The notes under the pieces were generated by a model that saw only the letters and a program-made list of their open reading frames with translations, was not told the DNA's origin and ran no database searches. Both the position numbers and the translations under genes were made by a program. 64,000 nucleotides of DNA from Narthecium ossifragum (taxonomy: Eukaryota > Streptophyta > Magnoliopsida > Dioscoreales > Nartheciaceae), in assembly GCA_963920575.1 (NCBI GenBank), contig OY986966.1, forward strand, positions 7,864,871 to 7,928,870, given 5' to 3'. This document shows, piece by piece, positions 23,210 to 35,139 of the stretch. The first letter of the stretch is position 1, and every line of letters starts with the position of its first letter.

Positions 23210-26200
23210 TTACAAAGAATAACCGTATCTTCTAACCCCTCTAGTAAAGAAGGGGTGTTGAAGGGCTTCCCGCGCTTTCAAACGCTCAGTTGGATCATAG
23301 CGCATAAGCCCTTGCAGAAGATCAATCAGATCGCCAGCAGAATGATCAACATGCTGCATAACCAGGTTCTGCAATACAAAATACAAGCACATTAACGCTC
23401 ACAAATCAAGGACGCACGCTGAAAGAGAAACTAACCCTTAGGCCCTGTTTGGTTGGGGGATAAGGTTTTCTTATCCCGGGTTAAGCCCACTTTATCCCTG
23501 CATTACAACCAAACACCATCTAATCCTCACTTTTATCCCTACTTTTATCCCCATCCCTATCCTCACTTTATCCCTACTTTTCAACCAATCATTACTACAT
23601 TTTCTCTTCTTTTCAACCAATCACATCAACTTTATCTCTACTTTTTCACTTTTCAACTAATCATTATCTCATTATCCCTACTTTTCAACCAATCACATCA
23701 ACTTTATCCATACTTTTTCAACCAAACATTACTAATTTATCACTACTTTTCAACAAAATACCATACATATCCCACTACTTATCCCAGGATACCAATCTCC
23801 ATTCCCTCTAATCCCGGGATAGCCTATCCCCCAACCAAACGAGGCCTTAATAGGAGGAACAGAGTATATACAAGCATACATGCATAAAATCATGACAAGA
23901 AACAATTAGGGGGGGTGATCAGTAAGTGATACCTGGAGGCGTGGCAATTTCCAAACAGCCCTCATGCTTTCCCGCGAAGTGGCCCCATCCGGCCAGTCCA
24001 ATCGCACGCCTCGTCTAAAATACTTTTCTGCACGACGGCTGGAAAGAAAAAGACAATGCAATCGATCAACCTCCTCATGCAATGAACTAGAGGGAAAGTC
24101 ATAACAGTAGCCAAAGAAGGGTCTTGTTCTTACTCGGCTTTCATCACCATATGCTGAGGTAATGGACCTAACACCCTCTCCATCATGGCTAGATGCTCCA
24201 AATTTTCATGAGTTTGAAAGAGTGCCTCCCCCTATAATTGATAGACAAAGCCAAAAAGGGGTATCACAGTTAACTCTTTCAGCCAATAGTTCGTATATTC
24301 TTTGCCATAAAAACCATAACAATCAGAAAGAAATGGCATTAAGATGCCTGATGACCACCCCTATGACAACTCTTATGTTTCCTTACAATACTCAAGTACC
24401 TCGTTTGTCATATTATCCAAATAGTAGAGCATCAGAACCATTCAGGTATAAATATTAGAGCAGCAAGTCTGATAGCATCTTCACAATAGAAAATCTTCCA
24501 TAACATTCTATTCTCATGTCTCTTTTGTCATAGTGAAAGCTTGGGCAGATCACTCATGTCATGTCAGGAACTACCATACAGCCATGTCCACATAATTACA
24601 GAACAGTATGAAGCAATCCTGATGGAAACAAAATTGGAGGTAAATTTAACCTTGAAGAAAGAGCATGCTGACATAACTCTACACTGGATCATCACAATAA
24701 CCATACCATTCTAAAATATCTACATAACTATGCTTATGGCTTCTCATGTACAGGGCACGGGCACTCCTTTCCGTCAAATCATAAAGAGAGCAAGGTCTAC
24801 CACATAACTAACAATGAACTATACTGTTGACAAAACATGAAATGCTTTTTTGTCACAAAACATCAAAAGAGAAACTCAAAGAAAAGAAATTCTTTGAAAG
24901 AACAATCCAAGGAAAACCATGTATGTTAGCTAGATAAACATTTTCACGATGATGGCTGAGTAACCAGCTATGTTTGACTCACCGAGCAAAGCTCAACAAG
25001 AATGCAACCAATGCTCCACAAGTCACAAGGATAGTTCCACCCAAGTCCTTCAGCAATAGCAAAAAAAATAAATAAAATCAATGAAATAAGTACCCAGACC
25101 TATTGATTGAATGGGTATTATAAATATTTTCACAGCTAATGGCTCCCTAACACAACATAAGAGCCTTGAGTACAAGCTCTATTACCAAGAATGATTTCAG
25201 GTGCACGATAATGCCTCGTTGATACCACATAGTTATGATCCTGATGCTCAAATGTCGTGCTCCCAAAGTCAATGAGCTTTATTGCACTGGATTTTGGGAT
25301 ATTCTTGAAGAAAGAAGCATCCTTAGTGGATCTTGTGAAGAACTACATGCCCAAGAAGAAAAACATAAGAAAAATATACATTGTAGAAACAAAGGCCTTA
25401 TAAGCTCTCGATTTCCTGTTGATAAAATTATCATCCTAGAGGTAATCACAAAATAGTACCTTATGATCAGGAACTTTAAGAGACTCGGCAGAAACAAGAA
25501 GAATGTTTTCTGGTTTCAGATCAGTATGAATGAGCCTCAATTCATGCATAACTGCAACAAACAAAATAGTGCAGACCAAGTCAAGTATCCATGCTAATAT
25601 CATTATCAACATGAAAGGAAGTCGTTCAATTAGTTGTGATAATACAGATTTAAGAGGAAATAGTCCGAGAAATGACTTTGCAACAGCATGTTATGAATTT
25701 TAGTTGATACGGACAAATGTTGAGGTACTACATTAAAAAAAGATGATGGTTGTTATGATTATGATGATGATGAAGAATGAATTGCTTCCATACATGCCAC
25801 AGACTCCAAGAGTTGTCTGCCAAGCTCACGAACAAGGTCAATAGGAAATGACCGGTAGCTGTTCTTCCGAAGAAAATCGTACAGGCTTGGTCCAAGCTTC
25901 TCAAACACCTGTAGAGAACCACCTAAATCAGCTTCAAGATATTAACCCAATAAATACCCAGGCATTAAGAATTCATTGCAACCACATAGTGAAAATGCAA
26001 ATACTAACAAATATACTTACGATACAAATATGGTTACGGTAATCAAACCAATTTCGAATTTGTACGCAACTGCAAAGAATAAACTCCCACTTATGCAAAC
26101 TCATCTAAAGCTCCTAAAAGTGGAAAATGAGCAAAAAAATAACAGAAGAAACCTACCGCTTCCCACCAATATCATGCTTCGCAATCTTTTGAAGCACATT

Positions 26201-29200
26201 GATTTCAATCATGGCCGCTTCACGGTATTTGGTAATTGAACGCACAATTTTGATTGCCACAGTTTCCATCTTTTCTAGATCCCAACACTCCAAAACTTGT
26301 CCAAATGTCCCTATAGAAGCATTGCAGCAAGAATAAGGTATAAAACAATATAAAGCACAACATACAAACATTAGCTTTGAGAATTTCCAGAGCTTATCTT
26401 CCCTTGCAATGACTTTAGAACAAGATTAAGCAGATACATGAAAAAGTATTGTATGCATGAACTGTCGATAGCTAGGTCACTAACCTTCACCCATTTTGCT
26501 CAGTATCCTATCTGAAAACAACAAATAAGAAGTACGGTCAGTTAAAGGATATCCAAACAAGATAATTACGAACGTAAGATGACAATATTATGCTAGTTAC
26601 CGATAACTTCACAATGTTTACGGAAAAGAAGATTACAATTTCTTGAATTACAATGGCCATAAAATACTAGGCACACATGGAGACAATAGGCGAGAGCCTA
26701 TATAGATTGCATTACCAGAATAAAACTAATGGATACAAAAGTAAGTCGAGCAGATGAGACACATAACCACAAATGGATTCCAAGAGATTTTTGGCTCAAT
26801 AGAACCTTAAGTGTAACCATAAATAACTATAAAATCAAGTTCTCACAAAAAGATCCGCTCTATAAGAAAAAAAAATCAAAGACGAGCACCACATGAAAGG
26901 AAAACTAAGAGGGGGCTTCAAACATACATCTAGGTGTCAGATTGTCGCCAATGACAAACACATAGTGACCATCTTTATCGTCCCCTCTCCAAGGGGGGGA
27001 TGGACGTCGAGGCACTCCCGGATAGTAGTAGGAGGAAAACACAGGATTTGAGATTGCAGCATTCATGACCTCCTGTCCACAATATAACATAGTAGGAACC
27101 TACAAGAAGGCAATCAGATATTTTCACGGTTATTTTAGAAACAGCTAATAAATCAACATTCCCCCAATAAAATAACAAAACATCTTGTAGGCAATAAACA
27201 CGTCCACGCGATAGCAACCACACACAGTAAAAGGAAGAAAGAAAATAATAAGACAAAGAGACACGAGATTTACGTGGTTCGGCAAGAATGCCTACGTCCA
27301 CAGGAGAGAGATCGTCTTCTTTCGCTATGCAAAATAGAGATTACAAATCTCTCAATCTCATAGCCGCTCCAATATGTCTTATCCTTAACCCTAATTCAGG
27401 TCGATCCCCACCGGGGCGCTGCCCTAGACTCCGTTAACTCTGCGTAGTGTGTCATAGTCGAGCCGGCGATAGAATCCAAGACATCCAATGCACAACAATC
27501 TCCACCTTGACTTGTATTCTGGAAACCACCCTGGAGACACTCCTTGCACATGCCTTAATCTCTTGCATTCCCTTTTGAAAATGCAGCAACCTTTCGCACC
27601 CCCGGTTGGGCACGAAAGATCCACCTTAATGTTTAATGAGGTTGATCAAGTGCAAGCAGTGCTTGAACTTCTCTGCAGTGACGGGCTCGGTCAACATATC
27701 TATTGCGTTCTCTGATGTGTGGAATTTTCTCAAGTAACAACTCTCCTGTGGCAACAAGCTCCCTTATCTTATGAAACCTCACATCGATGTGCTTTATCCT
27801 AGCATGACAAATCTGATTCTTCGCCAAATAAATAGCACTCTGACTGTAGCAATGTAACTAAACTCCACCTTGCTGAACACCCAGCTCCTTGACAAGCCCT
27901 CTAACCCATAATGCCTCCTTGGCTGCCTCAGCTACCGCCATGTACTCTGCCTCAGTCGTGGACATAGCAACAAGTGACTGCAACATAGACCTCCAACAAA
28001 TAGGTCCTCCTGCAAGAGTGAAAACACACCCTGTAATTGACCTCCTGTCATCTAGGTCTACTGCATAATCAGCATCTACATACCCCACAACTGATAGATC
28101 ACCCTGCTGTCTAGCAAACATAATACTATAGTATGTAGTACCTCTTAAGTACCTGAAAATCCACTTAACTACATCGCAATGTTGGTTTTTGTCATAAACT
28201 TGCTCACCACACTCACTGCATGAGCCAGATCAGGTCTAGTACATACCATGGCATACATTAAACAACCCACTGCCCTGGCATATGGAACCTTTGACATGTA
28301 TTCAGTTTCTTCATCTGTACTTGGGCACTGGCTGACAGATAATCTGAAGTGATTCGCCAATGGTGTATTCACAGGCTTGGCACTACCCATGTGAAAGCTC
28401 TCTAACACCTTCTGAACATAGCTCCTTTGGGACAACCATAACCTCCTAGACCTCCTGCCCCTGCGAATCTCCATACCCATAATTTTCTTTGTAGCACCCA
28501 AATCTTTCATGTCAAACTCCTCATTCAGCAAAGACTTTAACTTGTTGACATCATTCGCATTCTTAGCAGCAATCAACATATCATCCACATATAACAGCAA
28601 GAAGATAAACGAAGCATCATCAAGACTCTTGACATAAACACAACAGCCATACTCACATCTTCTGTTGCCAATCCGAATCATGTAGGAATAAACCGCTTGT
28701 ATCATTGTCTTGGGGACTGCTTTAGCCCATAAAGAGACCTCTTCAATCTGCAAACCAGGTGCTCCTGCCCAGGTTGGTTGAATCCCTCCATATGCTCCAT
28801 GTATATTTGCTCCTCCAAATTGCCATGAAAAAATGTCGTTTTTACATCCATCTGCTCCAGCTCCATATTGAAATATGCTACTAAAGCCAATACCGCCCTG
28901 ATGGAGGTGTGTCTGACCACCGGTGAGAAGATCTCATCATAGTCGATCCCCTTTCTCTGTGAATATCCCCTTGCTACCAACCGAGCGTTAAATTTTTCTC
29001 CTTTATCTGACATTGCTTCTTTCCTCTTAAACACCCACTTGTACCCTATAGCTCGCTTTCCATCTGGAATCTCCACCAAATCCCATGTTTGATTCTTATG
29101 CAAAGACTCTATCTCTTCCGCCATAGCTTCTAACCATCTACTCTTTTCAGCACTTCCCACAGCCTCCTGAAAAGTCGTAGGATCTCCACTACTAATATTA

Positions 29201-30317
29201 AGAGCATAAGAGGCTAGTTCTTCAAATCCATACCTAGTTGGTGGCTTGATGGTGCGCCTGGGCTTGTTTGTAGCTATGCTATGGTCCTTCTGCCTCCTGA
29301 GCTAAATCCCTCTGAATCCTGAACTATATTATCCTTATCACGTATAAACACCCAATGAACACGTCCACACGATGGCAACCACACACAGTAAAAGGAAGAA
29401 AGAAAATAATAAGACACAAAGACACGAGATTTACGTGGTTTGGCAAGAATGCCTACGTCCACGGGGAGAGAGATCATCTTCTTTCACTATGTAGAACAGA
29501 GGTTACAAATCTCTCAATCTCACAGCTGCTCCAATATGTCTTATCCTTAAGACTAACCCTAGGTTACATGAGTATTTATACTCCTCCATACATAACCTAA
29601 TCCGGGTCGATCCCCACCAGGGCATTGCCCTAGACCCCGTTATCTCTACGTAGTGTGTCATAGTCAAGCCGGCGACAGAATCCAAGACATCCAATGCACA
29701 ACACATCTCGAACTATTGCATCTCCTTGTTCTCATCTTTACATGAAACATTTTCAATAAGGACTGTTCCGCGTATAAACACCCAAAGAAATATCACCAGA
29801 AGTCAAAAATGCTTTAAATTTTGTGAGTAAGACAAGACCACAGTAAAGAAAAGCAAGCAATAATAACGACCACCCATGATTCTTGCTAGATCAAAACTTT
29901 CTCAAAATTTTCTCCATGACACATTCTGAATTCCTCGATCAGATGACATGAATAGTTTATGAACAGAAGAACATGTTGCTCCAGAAGAAATAGGACCTCA
30001 GAGAGCAAAAAACAAAATGGATTTTATCAACACAAAGGCCTAATTCGAGTTGATCGGCAACTGAAAAAAACTATATAAAAATTATGATCTAGGGCATAAA
30101 AAAGGAATCGACTTTTGGCGAAATAAGCGCGCAATTCGAGAATAATTCAGTAAAAGGCCGTATGGATCAAATCAAACCAGGCACAAAGGAGATGAGATCC
30201 AGATCAAACCTTGGGAGGGGGGAAGGGAGGGGGCATGTCCCAGGTGAGGCGAGGCCGTTTCCTTGGCCGCTTCTCCACGGCGGCGTGGGGGTACTCCGCC
30301 ACCCATTGCGTCTCCAT
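23210..30317 (-). CDS. AFC2: AFC2-like LAMMER dual-specificity kinase, complete spliced gene
   Basis: Twelve coding exons (minus strand, order 5' to 3'): 30317-30210, 27099-26928, 26511-26485, 26310-26157, 26069-26021, 25908-25794, 25551-25460, 25342-25186, 25047-24983, 24231-24134, 24038-23933, 23368-23210. All joins use GT-AG and stay in frame, giving 433 residues against about 427 in Arabidopsis AFC2. It has a basic N-terminus (R-P-R-K-R-P-R-L), a glycine loop G-T-F-G at 103-106, lysine 123, H-T-D-L-K-P-E-N with aspartate 219, DFG at 264-266 and the diagnostic [11 protein letters not shown] at 325-335. CLK/LAMMER kinases phosphorylate SR splicing factors in the nucleus (family knowledge). 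Exon 3 is only 27 nt. Intron 1 (3.1 kb) holds a Ty1/copia remnant and intron 11 a MITE. The start is the ATG giving the family-typical N-terminus. Transcription is inferred, not seen. Confidence 0.93.
23441..23846 (+). mobile_element. Tourist-like MITE, copy 2 of 3, in the last AFC2 intron
   Basis: The 406-bp element has inverted ends GGCCCTGTTTGGTTGGGGGA and TCCCCCAACCAAACGAGGCC. It is flanked by TTA on both sides (23438-23440 and 23847-23849), the PIF/Harbinger target. It lies inside intron 11 of the AFC2-like gene (23369-23932) and does not touch the splice sites. The 144-codon open frame across it is a property of the repeat. Confidence 0.9.
27186..27497 (-). repeat. 3' LTR of the copia element
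   Basis: The 312-bp LTR has TG...CA termini: TGTTGTGCATTGG at 27497 and ...GCCTACA at 27186. It is about 90 percent like the LTR at 29354-29703 by eye, apart from an indel. It lies next to the polypurine tract at 27498-27508. Confidence 0.88.
27640..29330 (-). pseudogene. Ty1/copia pol remnant: RT and RNase H
   Basis: From 29160 downwards the frame encodes the copia [14 protein letters not shown] at about 29140, Y-K-W-V-F-K-R-K at about 29040, and the Y-V-D-D-M-L-I-A active site at about 28590. The frame breaks near 28705-28750 and 28169. RNase H follows at 28121-27858 ([10 protein letters not shown], then S-T-T-E-A-E-Y-M-A) and its tail at 27827-27640 ([14 protein letters not shown]). Several frameshifts and stops make it non-functional. 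Upstream (29330-29170) is the region between integrase and RT, with a stop near 29274. Confidence 0.88.
29354..29703 (-). repeat. 5' LTR of the copia element, inner end lost
   Basis: It starts TGTTGTGCATTGG at 29703. Its inner end is truncated by a few bases at the deletion junction near 29354. A 14-bp word (TTGGGTGTTTATACG, minus strand) lies just inside the junction at 29340-29354 and again outside the element at 29770-29784. This may mark the repair event that made the deletion. It contains a TATTTATA-type box. Confidence 0.82.
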
Positions 30318-30668
30318 CCCCGACCGACAACGCGAGAGTTGATGACGATGACGGGATTGGGATCCAGATCGAATCGAATATGGGGGATTTGGGGATGGGA
30401 TTCGAGAGACGATGGATAATAAAGGAAGGAGCCACGGAGGGGTGTTGTCGTCCCCCCACCTCTCGCCCACGAACCCTAGGCTGGGTCTTGTGTGGCATGG
30501 TCCCGGGCGGAGCCAGCTAAGGTCGGGTTGCTTTTGCGTTTAACCCCTTGGAGATCTTGGATTTGCAAAAAGCTTCCCATATGAAATAAATGAGAAAGGT
30601 TCGGTTGAACAAGAAGCGGGCCCAGCCCCAAGTGGTTGGTTTGAGCCACGAAATTTATACTCTTTTTT

Positions 30669-32199
30669 GGCTAAATTTTTAATTAGTATCATGTAATTTA
30701 TATAATTTGATCGAGATTTTTATTTGGTCCCTGACATTCAAAAAGTTGAAATCATGTCTCTCAAGTTTCAATTGCTCACTTATATAGTCCGCCACGTCAG
30801 CTCCGTTAAACGCTGTTAGACTGGCTAATGGTAAAAGACTCAATTTGGACCCAATGTGACAATTTTGACTTTTTTATTATTTTTTGAGTCTCTTCATCTC
30901 CACCAGAGCTGCCACTAGCACTAGGACAGCTTGAATGGCGACCCGACGCCGATTCTCTGGAGCATGGTGATGCCAGAAGGGATTTTGGAAATCTTTCTAC
31001 CTATTGGAACCAGGATTTGGTCGTAGACCGGGACGAAGGCGACAATGGATACACCAACAATGCTCTGAAGTGCAACGGGAGGGACTTCGAGACCATTGCC
31101 GTCGATCCTGCGGCCCAGGGTGGCACCTTGCTTGGTGAAGAACATCGATATTGGAAACAGGCCCATATTGGAAACAATCGAAGCACCACCTGTAGCTTCT
31201 TCTATTTGATCATCAACGCTATGCCACTCGACATCATCTCTTTTAGATCGCTCTGTGTTCTTGCATTAGAAAATTTTGGTGACATCGCGCTACCATGATC
31301 TTTGCTACCAAACTCATCATGTATATATATATGTAGCTATAGGGATTTACTTGGATGGCTCATACGGTAAGAGCAAAGGAACTTCTTGATCATTAAAGGC
31401 TACTCGCCGGTGGCTCCTCGCCAATGCCACAAAGGACCTGCCAACCTTAACAAAGGGGGCTTTCCCCTTATAGGGGATAATAGTGATACGTTCGAATGCC
31501 CAACAGGAAGACGATGAGACCGACGGGCATGACAATGCACGGAATGTCGAAGCCAAGGCCCCAGCAGACATTGTCCTGTATGTAGCTCAACGCGGCGATG
31601 GCGACGAGGACATCGCTGCACAAGCCGAAGAACCACCAGTTGAAGAAGGAACCCCGGACTTGCGTTCCCCAGCGTCGGCCTGGTCGAACTGGTTGACGCC
31701 GAAGGCCTGGATGCAGGGCTTTGTGGCTGCCCTGAGCTAGTCCAACAATGTACAGTGAGATGTAGAAGAGGATGAGCTGGAGCTGGGAAGGAGGGGTAGG
31801 ATGTGGAGTTGATGGAGATAGAGTGGTGGCATTTGGATGGGAGGATTGTTGGCAGCATGGATGATAGTGTCAGCGAGTGGCAAGGTGAGCACTACCCAAG
31901 CACCACCACCACCTCTACCAAATCCGACGATGAAGATCCTCTTGGAGACCATCGTCGTCGAGGGGTTCGCCGTCGAAGTTCCGATTCGAATGGGGGTGGA
32001 GGGGAGACAGATAGGACTGATGTGGCATAAAAAATAATTTAAAAAAGTCAAAATTGTCCCATTAGGTCAAAATTGCCTCGACGTGGCGGACTACATAAGC
32101 AAGCAATCGAAACTTGAGGGACATGATTTCAACTTTTTGAATGTCAGGACCAAATAAAAATCTCGATCAAACTACAGGGTACTAATTGAAAATTTAGCC
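30669..32199 (-). mobile_element. Pack-MULE-like element carrying transporter fragments
   Basis: Long terminal inverted repeats start GGCTAAATTTT at 30669 and end AAAATTTAGCC at 32199. They match for about 130 bp, then again after a 50-bp indel (30860-30890 against 32030-32070). A target duplication of about 10 bp (TACTCTTTTT) is seen at 30658-30667 and 32200-32209, in the size range of Mutator-like elements. The interior is not a transposase but pieces of an NPF transporter gene. The element lies upstream of the AFC2-like gene, 350 bp from its start codon. Confidence 0.85.
30922..31870 (-). pseudogene. NPF (NRT1/PTR) transporter gene fragments inside the MULE
   Basis: In 5' to 3' order on the minus strand: L-T-L-S-S-M-L-P-T near 31860; L-F-Y-I-S-L-Y-I-V-G-L-A-Q-G near 31770; C-I-Q-A-F-G-V-N-Q-F-D-Q near 31700; S-F-F-N-W-W-F-F-G-L near 31650; Y-I-Q-D-N-V-C-W-G-L-G-F near 31570. 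After an intron-like gap come L-R-L-F-P-I-W at about 31190 and F-F-T-K-Q-G-A-T, then I-P-S-G-I-T-M-L-Q-R-I-G at about 30950. These are family hallmarks of POT/NPF proteins in their correct order. At least three frameshifts and missing segments (first and last membrane spans) exclude a working transporter. The donor gene is not in this window. Confidence 0.85.
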
Positions 32200-32627
32200 T
32201 ACTCTTTTTGAGTATGGTACAAGGGAAGCTTTTCTCACAATTGACAAAAAAGTTCACTAAAAATATAAATTACGTACATAAGCTTTATTTGGTTGTCTAG
32301 AAAAGTATTGTCGAAAAAATATTGTAGAAAAAAAATCATAAATATTCATAAATGACAATTGTAAAAAAGCTAAAACCTACTTTTGGTATATGTAAAATTG
32401 ATGTTGTGACAAAATGTTATCTAATGTTTATTTTCACTCGATTTAATACCCGACAGATGAACGAAATGAGTAATTTGACAGTAAACGAGCCAAGTGCTTG
32501 TCACGTGACCAATTAGCTAACAAATCGAGTACAGATAACTGAGATAAAATCCACTTTCTGTACTTTTAAAATTAGGGGATTTGTCAAATGGTCTATTATT
32601 AGAGACCAACTTGTCATTTGATTATAT

Positions 32628-32857
32628 ATGCAATACAAGATTTGATTTGTGCACCACACTCAGAAAAATCGGTGATTAATCACCGAATTTTTGATACAAA
32701 TTCGGTGGCTTGCCACCGAATTTCTTGATAAAATTCGGTGGAATACCACCGAACTACATGGTTCGGTGTCATTCTATCAAATTTTATCAAAAAATTCGGT
32801 GGCAAGACACCGAAAAAAAAAATCAGTGTGGTGCACAAATCAAATGTTGTATTGCAT
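32628..32857. mobile_element. Hairpin MITE with CGGTGG subrepeats
   Basis: The two ends are inverted copies over about 35 bp (ATGCAATACA...GATTTGTGCACCACACT). Inside are repeated palindromic words TTCGGTGG...CCACCGAA (32695-32760, 32798-32815). The CACACT terminus and CGGTG subterminal repeats resemble small CACTA-derived elements, but I see no TSD that would settle this. It is non-coding. Confidence 0.65.
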
Positions 32858-32984
32858 TTAAAACTACCCCCTATAGAAGATCTTAAGTCTTTTAGTACCA
32901 CTGTAGATGAAAAAAAACAAAACTACCCCCTACCTTCTATCTATATACACCCTAACCCCACCCTAAGTCTAAACCCCCCATAAA

Positions 32985-33490
32985 CCCAGCCCCACTAACA
33001 CCCCCCCCCCCTAACCCCCTAAACCACCCGGTGATCCCGAGGCCGTTCCCGATCCCGTTCTGCCCGTCACCAAGCCCGTAGGTGATCCCTCCCCCGAGCT
33101 CGCCAGAGACCAAGTGCGTCGGCGATCCCGATCCATCCCGTCCATCGCGGATCGCGTCCGATCATCTCCCCGAGATCGCGTCCAATCATCTCCCCGAGCT
33201 CGCCGCCGTCCAATCCATCGTGTCCGATCAACTCCCCCCCCCCCCCCCCCCCCCACATCCCGTCCGTTGCGGAGCTTGCCGCCGTCCGATCACTATCCGA
33301 GCTCGTCGTCCGATTCCCCGAAGATCCCGATCCCGAGCTCACCGTCCCGATCGGTGGCTAGATCTCCGTCCCGATCCCGATCTCGTCGTCGCCGTCTGTT
33401 GCCGGTCCTCACAATGCCGTCGCGATGGCCGTGACGTCCATCGGGGACGACGACTCAGCGAAGGAATGAGAGAAAAGGCCGGCTAAAGCG
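32985..33490. repeat. GC-rich block with C homopolymers
   Basis: It contains two long C runs (about 33001-33011 and 33235-33253). The block is made of CGATCCCGA and GAGCTCGCCG words, which also make up the block at 35140-35990. The open frames on both strands have no domain and look like composition artefacts. Positions 32940-33030 have CCCTAA-like words but not a regular telomere array. Confidence 0.55.
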
Positions 33491-33499
33491 TGAAAATGG

Positions 33500-35110
33500 G
33501 TAGAAAATCATGGAAATAATAAAAAAAAGGAAAAATGCTTGAATATAGAAAATATTAATTTTTCCAATATTTATAATTACTTTTTATTTTTTTTTCAATT
33601 TTTGTGGGGGGAATTCACTTTTCAATACTTTTAATTACTTTTCAATTTTCCAAAAATTAACTACAAAACAAAGGTGTAGGTCACCATTTTTCGAAAAGAA
33701 ACTTTAGATTTATCCGGTGGTCACTTTCCATTTACCAATTTGAGAAAAAAAACATTTTCAAAAATAAGAAAATGTTAGAAAATAACATAAATAATGGGAA
33801 ATATTGTGAAAAATATGGAACTTACTTTTCATATAATATGGTAGTTATTTTTCATGAAATATGGAAGTTACTTTCCGCGGTAGTTACTTTCCACTGTAGT
33901 TACTTTTTACAAATAATGTGTTAAAAAATCAGTTAGAATAAGGAAAATATGTGAAAAATCGAGAATATTAGTGGGGAAATTACACTTCTCATTTTGGTAG
34001 TTGCTTTTCAATTGCATTATGATAGTTACTTTTCATTTTCATTATGGTAGTCACTTTTCATTTTGGTAGTTACTTTTCACAAATAATAGCTGAAAAAATA
34101 GTGACGGCCCCTTCTCCACGGTAGTTACTTTTCAAAAAAAAAAGGCTAACTTAAGTGGTAGTTACTTTTCACAATTTTATTAGTTATTTTCCACGGTAGT
34201 CACTTTTCACAAAAAATTAGTGCAAAAATTAGTTAAAATAAGGAAACTATGGGAAAATCAAGAAAATTAGTAGGGGAATTCTATTTTGCATTTTTGAAAA
34301 TGACAAAAAAAACTTTAGTTTCTACCATACTTGTTTTCCGCGGTAGTTACTTTTCGCGGTAGTAACTTTCCACGGTGGTTACTTTTCACCAATAATATGT
34401 GAAAAAATCAACTAAAATAAGAAAAATAAAGGATAAATGAAGAAAAATTTTGGGGGTCCTTCTTCACGGTAGTTACTTTTCAAAAAAGTATGACTGACTT
34501 AATTGGTAGTTACTTTGGTTACTTTTTTCAATTTTTATAGGGGAATTCACTTTTCAATATTTGTAATTGCTTTTCAATATTTTGTAATTACATTCCAATA
34601 TTCATAGTCACTTTTGAATTTTGGGAAAATATGTGCAAAAATCAGCTTAAATAAGGATGGTAGTTACTTTTCAATATTTGTAGTTACTTTTCACTATTTG
34701 TGGTCAATTTTCAATTTTGAGAAAATATGTGCAAAAATAATCTAAAAAAATATTTGTAGTTACTTTTCAATATTTGTACTCACTTTCAGTATTTGTAATT
34801 ACATTCCAATATCCATAGTCACTTTTCAATTTTGGGAAAATTTGTGCAAAAATCAGCTAAAAAAATGTTGGTAGTTACTTTTCAATATATGTAGTTACTT
34901 TCCAATATTTCTAGTTAATTTTCGATTTGCGGGAATATGTGCAAAAAAAAATCTAAAAAATGCTGGTAGTTACTTTTCAATATTGGAAAAATATGATAAT
35001 TACTTTTTAATTTGAAAAAATATTGTAGTTACTTCTCAATTTTTCAAAGAGACTAAACAACAATTACCATACCATTTTTCCTACCTTTTCCCCCCCTATT
35101 TTCATCATTT
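33500..35110. repeat. AT-rich tract with about 25 copies of GTAGTTACTTTTC
   Basis: From 33830 to 35040 a core GGTAGTTACTTTTCA or close variant recurs at irregular spacings of roughly 20-80 bp. It is always in the same orientation and is separated by A-rich filler such as GTGAAAAAAT(C/A)AG. GC-rich blocks bound it on both sides. There is no coding capacity, and the array is neither a strict tandem satellite nor a CRISPR. Confidence 0.75.
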
Positions 35111-35139
35111 TCTCTGTAGGTCTACCCTAGCTTTTTCTT

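Larger units (their letters stand above)
27186..29703 (-). mobile_element. Internally deleted Ty1/copia element in AFC2 intron 1
   Basis: Two LTRs (27186-27497 and about 29354-29703) flank a shortened pol. The perfect 5-bp target duplication CATCT lies at 27181-27185 and 29704-29708. The LTR 5' end reads TGTTGTGCATTGG on the minus strand, and the polypurine tract AAGGTGGAGAT abuts the 3' LTR. Gag, protease and most of integrase are missing: the copia-type RT begins almost directly after the 5' LTR. The 5' LTR carries about 35 extra bases including TATTTATA, absent from the 3' LTR, so the two have diverged. Confidence 0.92.

Noticed and set aside
30922..31870. Working NPF transporter gene
   Set aside because: Frameshifts, missing membrane segments and enclosure by MULE repeats indicate a captured fragment.
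32940..33030. Interstitial telomere repeat
   Set aside because: CCCTAA-like words occur but not as a regular TTTAGGG array; the sequence is a C-rich low-complexity tract.
33011..33486. Overlapping open frames of up to 134 residues on both strands
   Set aside because: The sequence is a CG-rich repeat in which stop codons are rare in all frames. There is no domain, and frames on both strands are open simultaneously.
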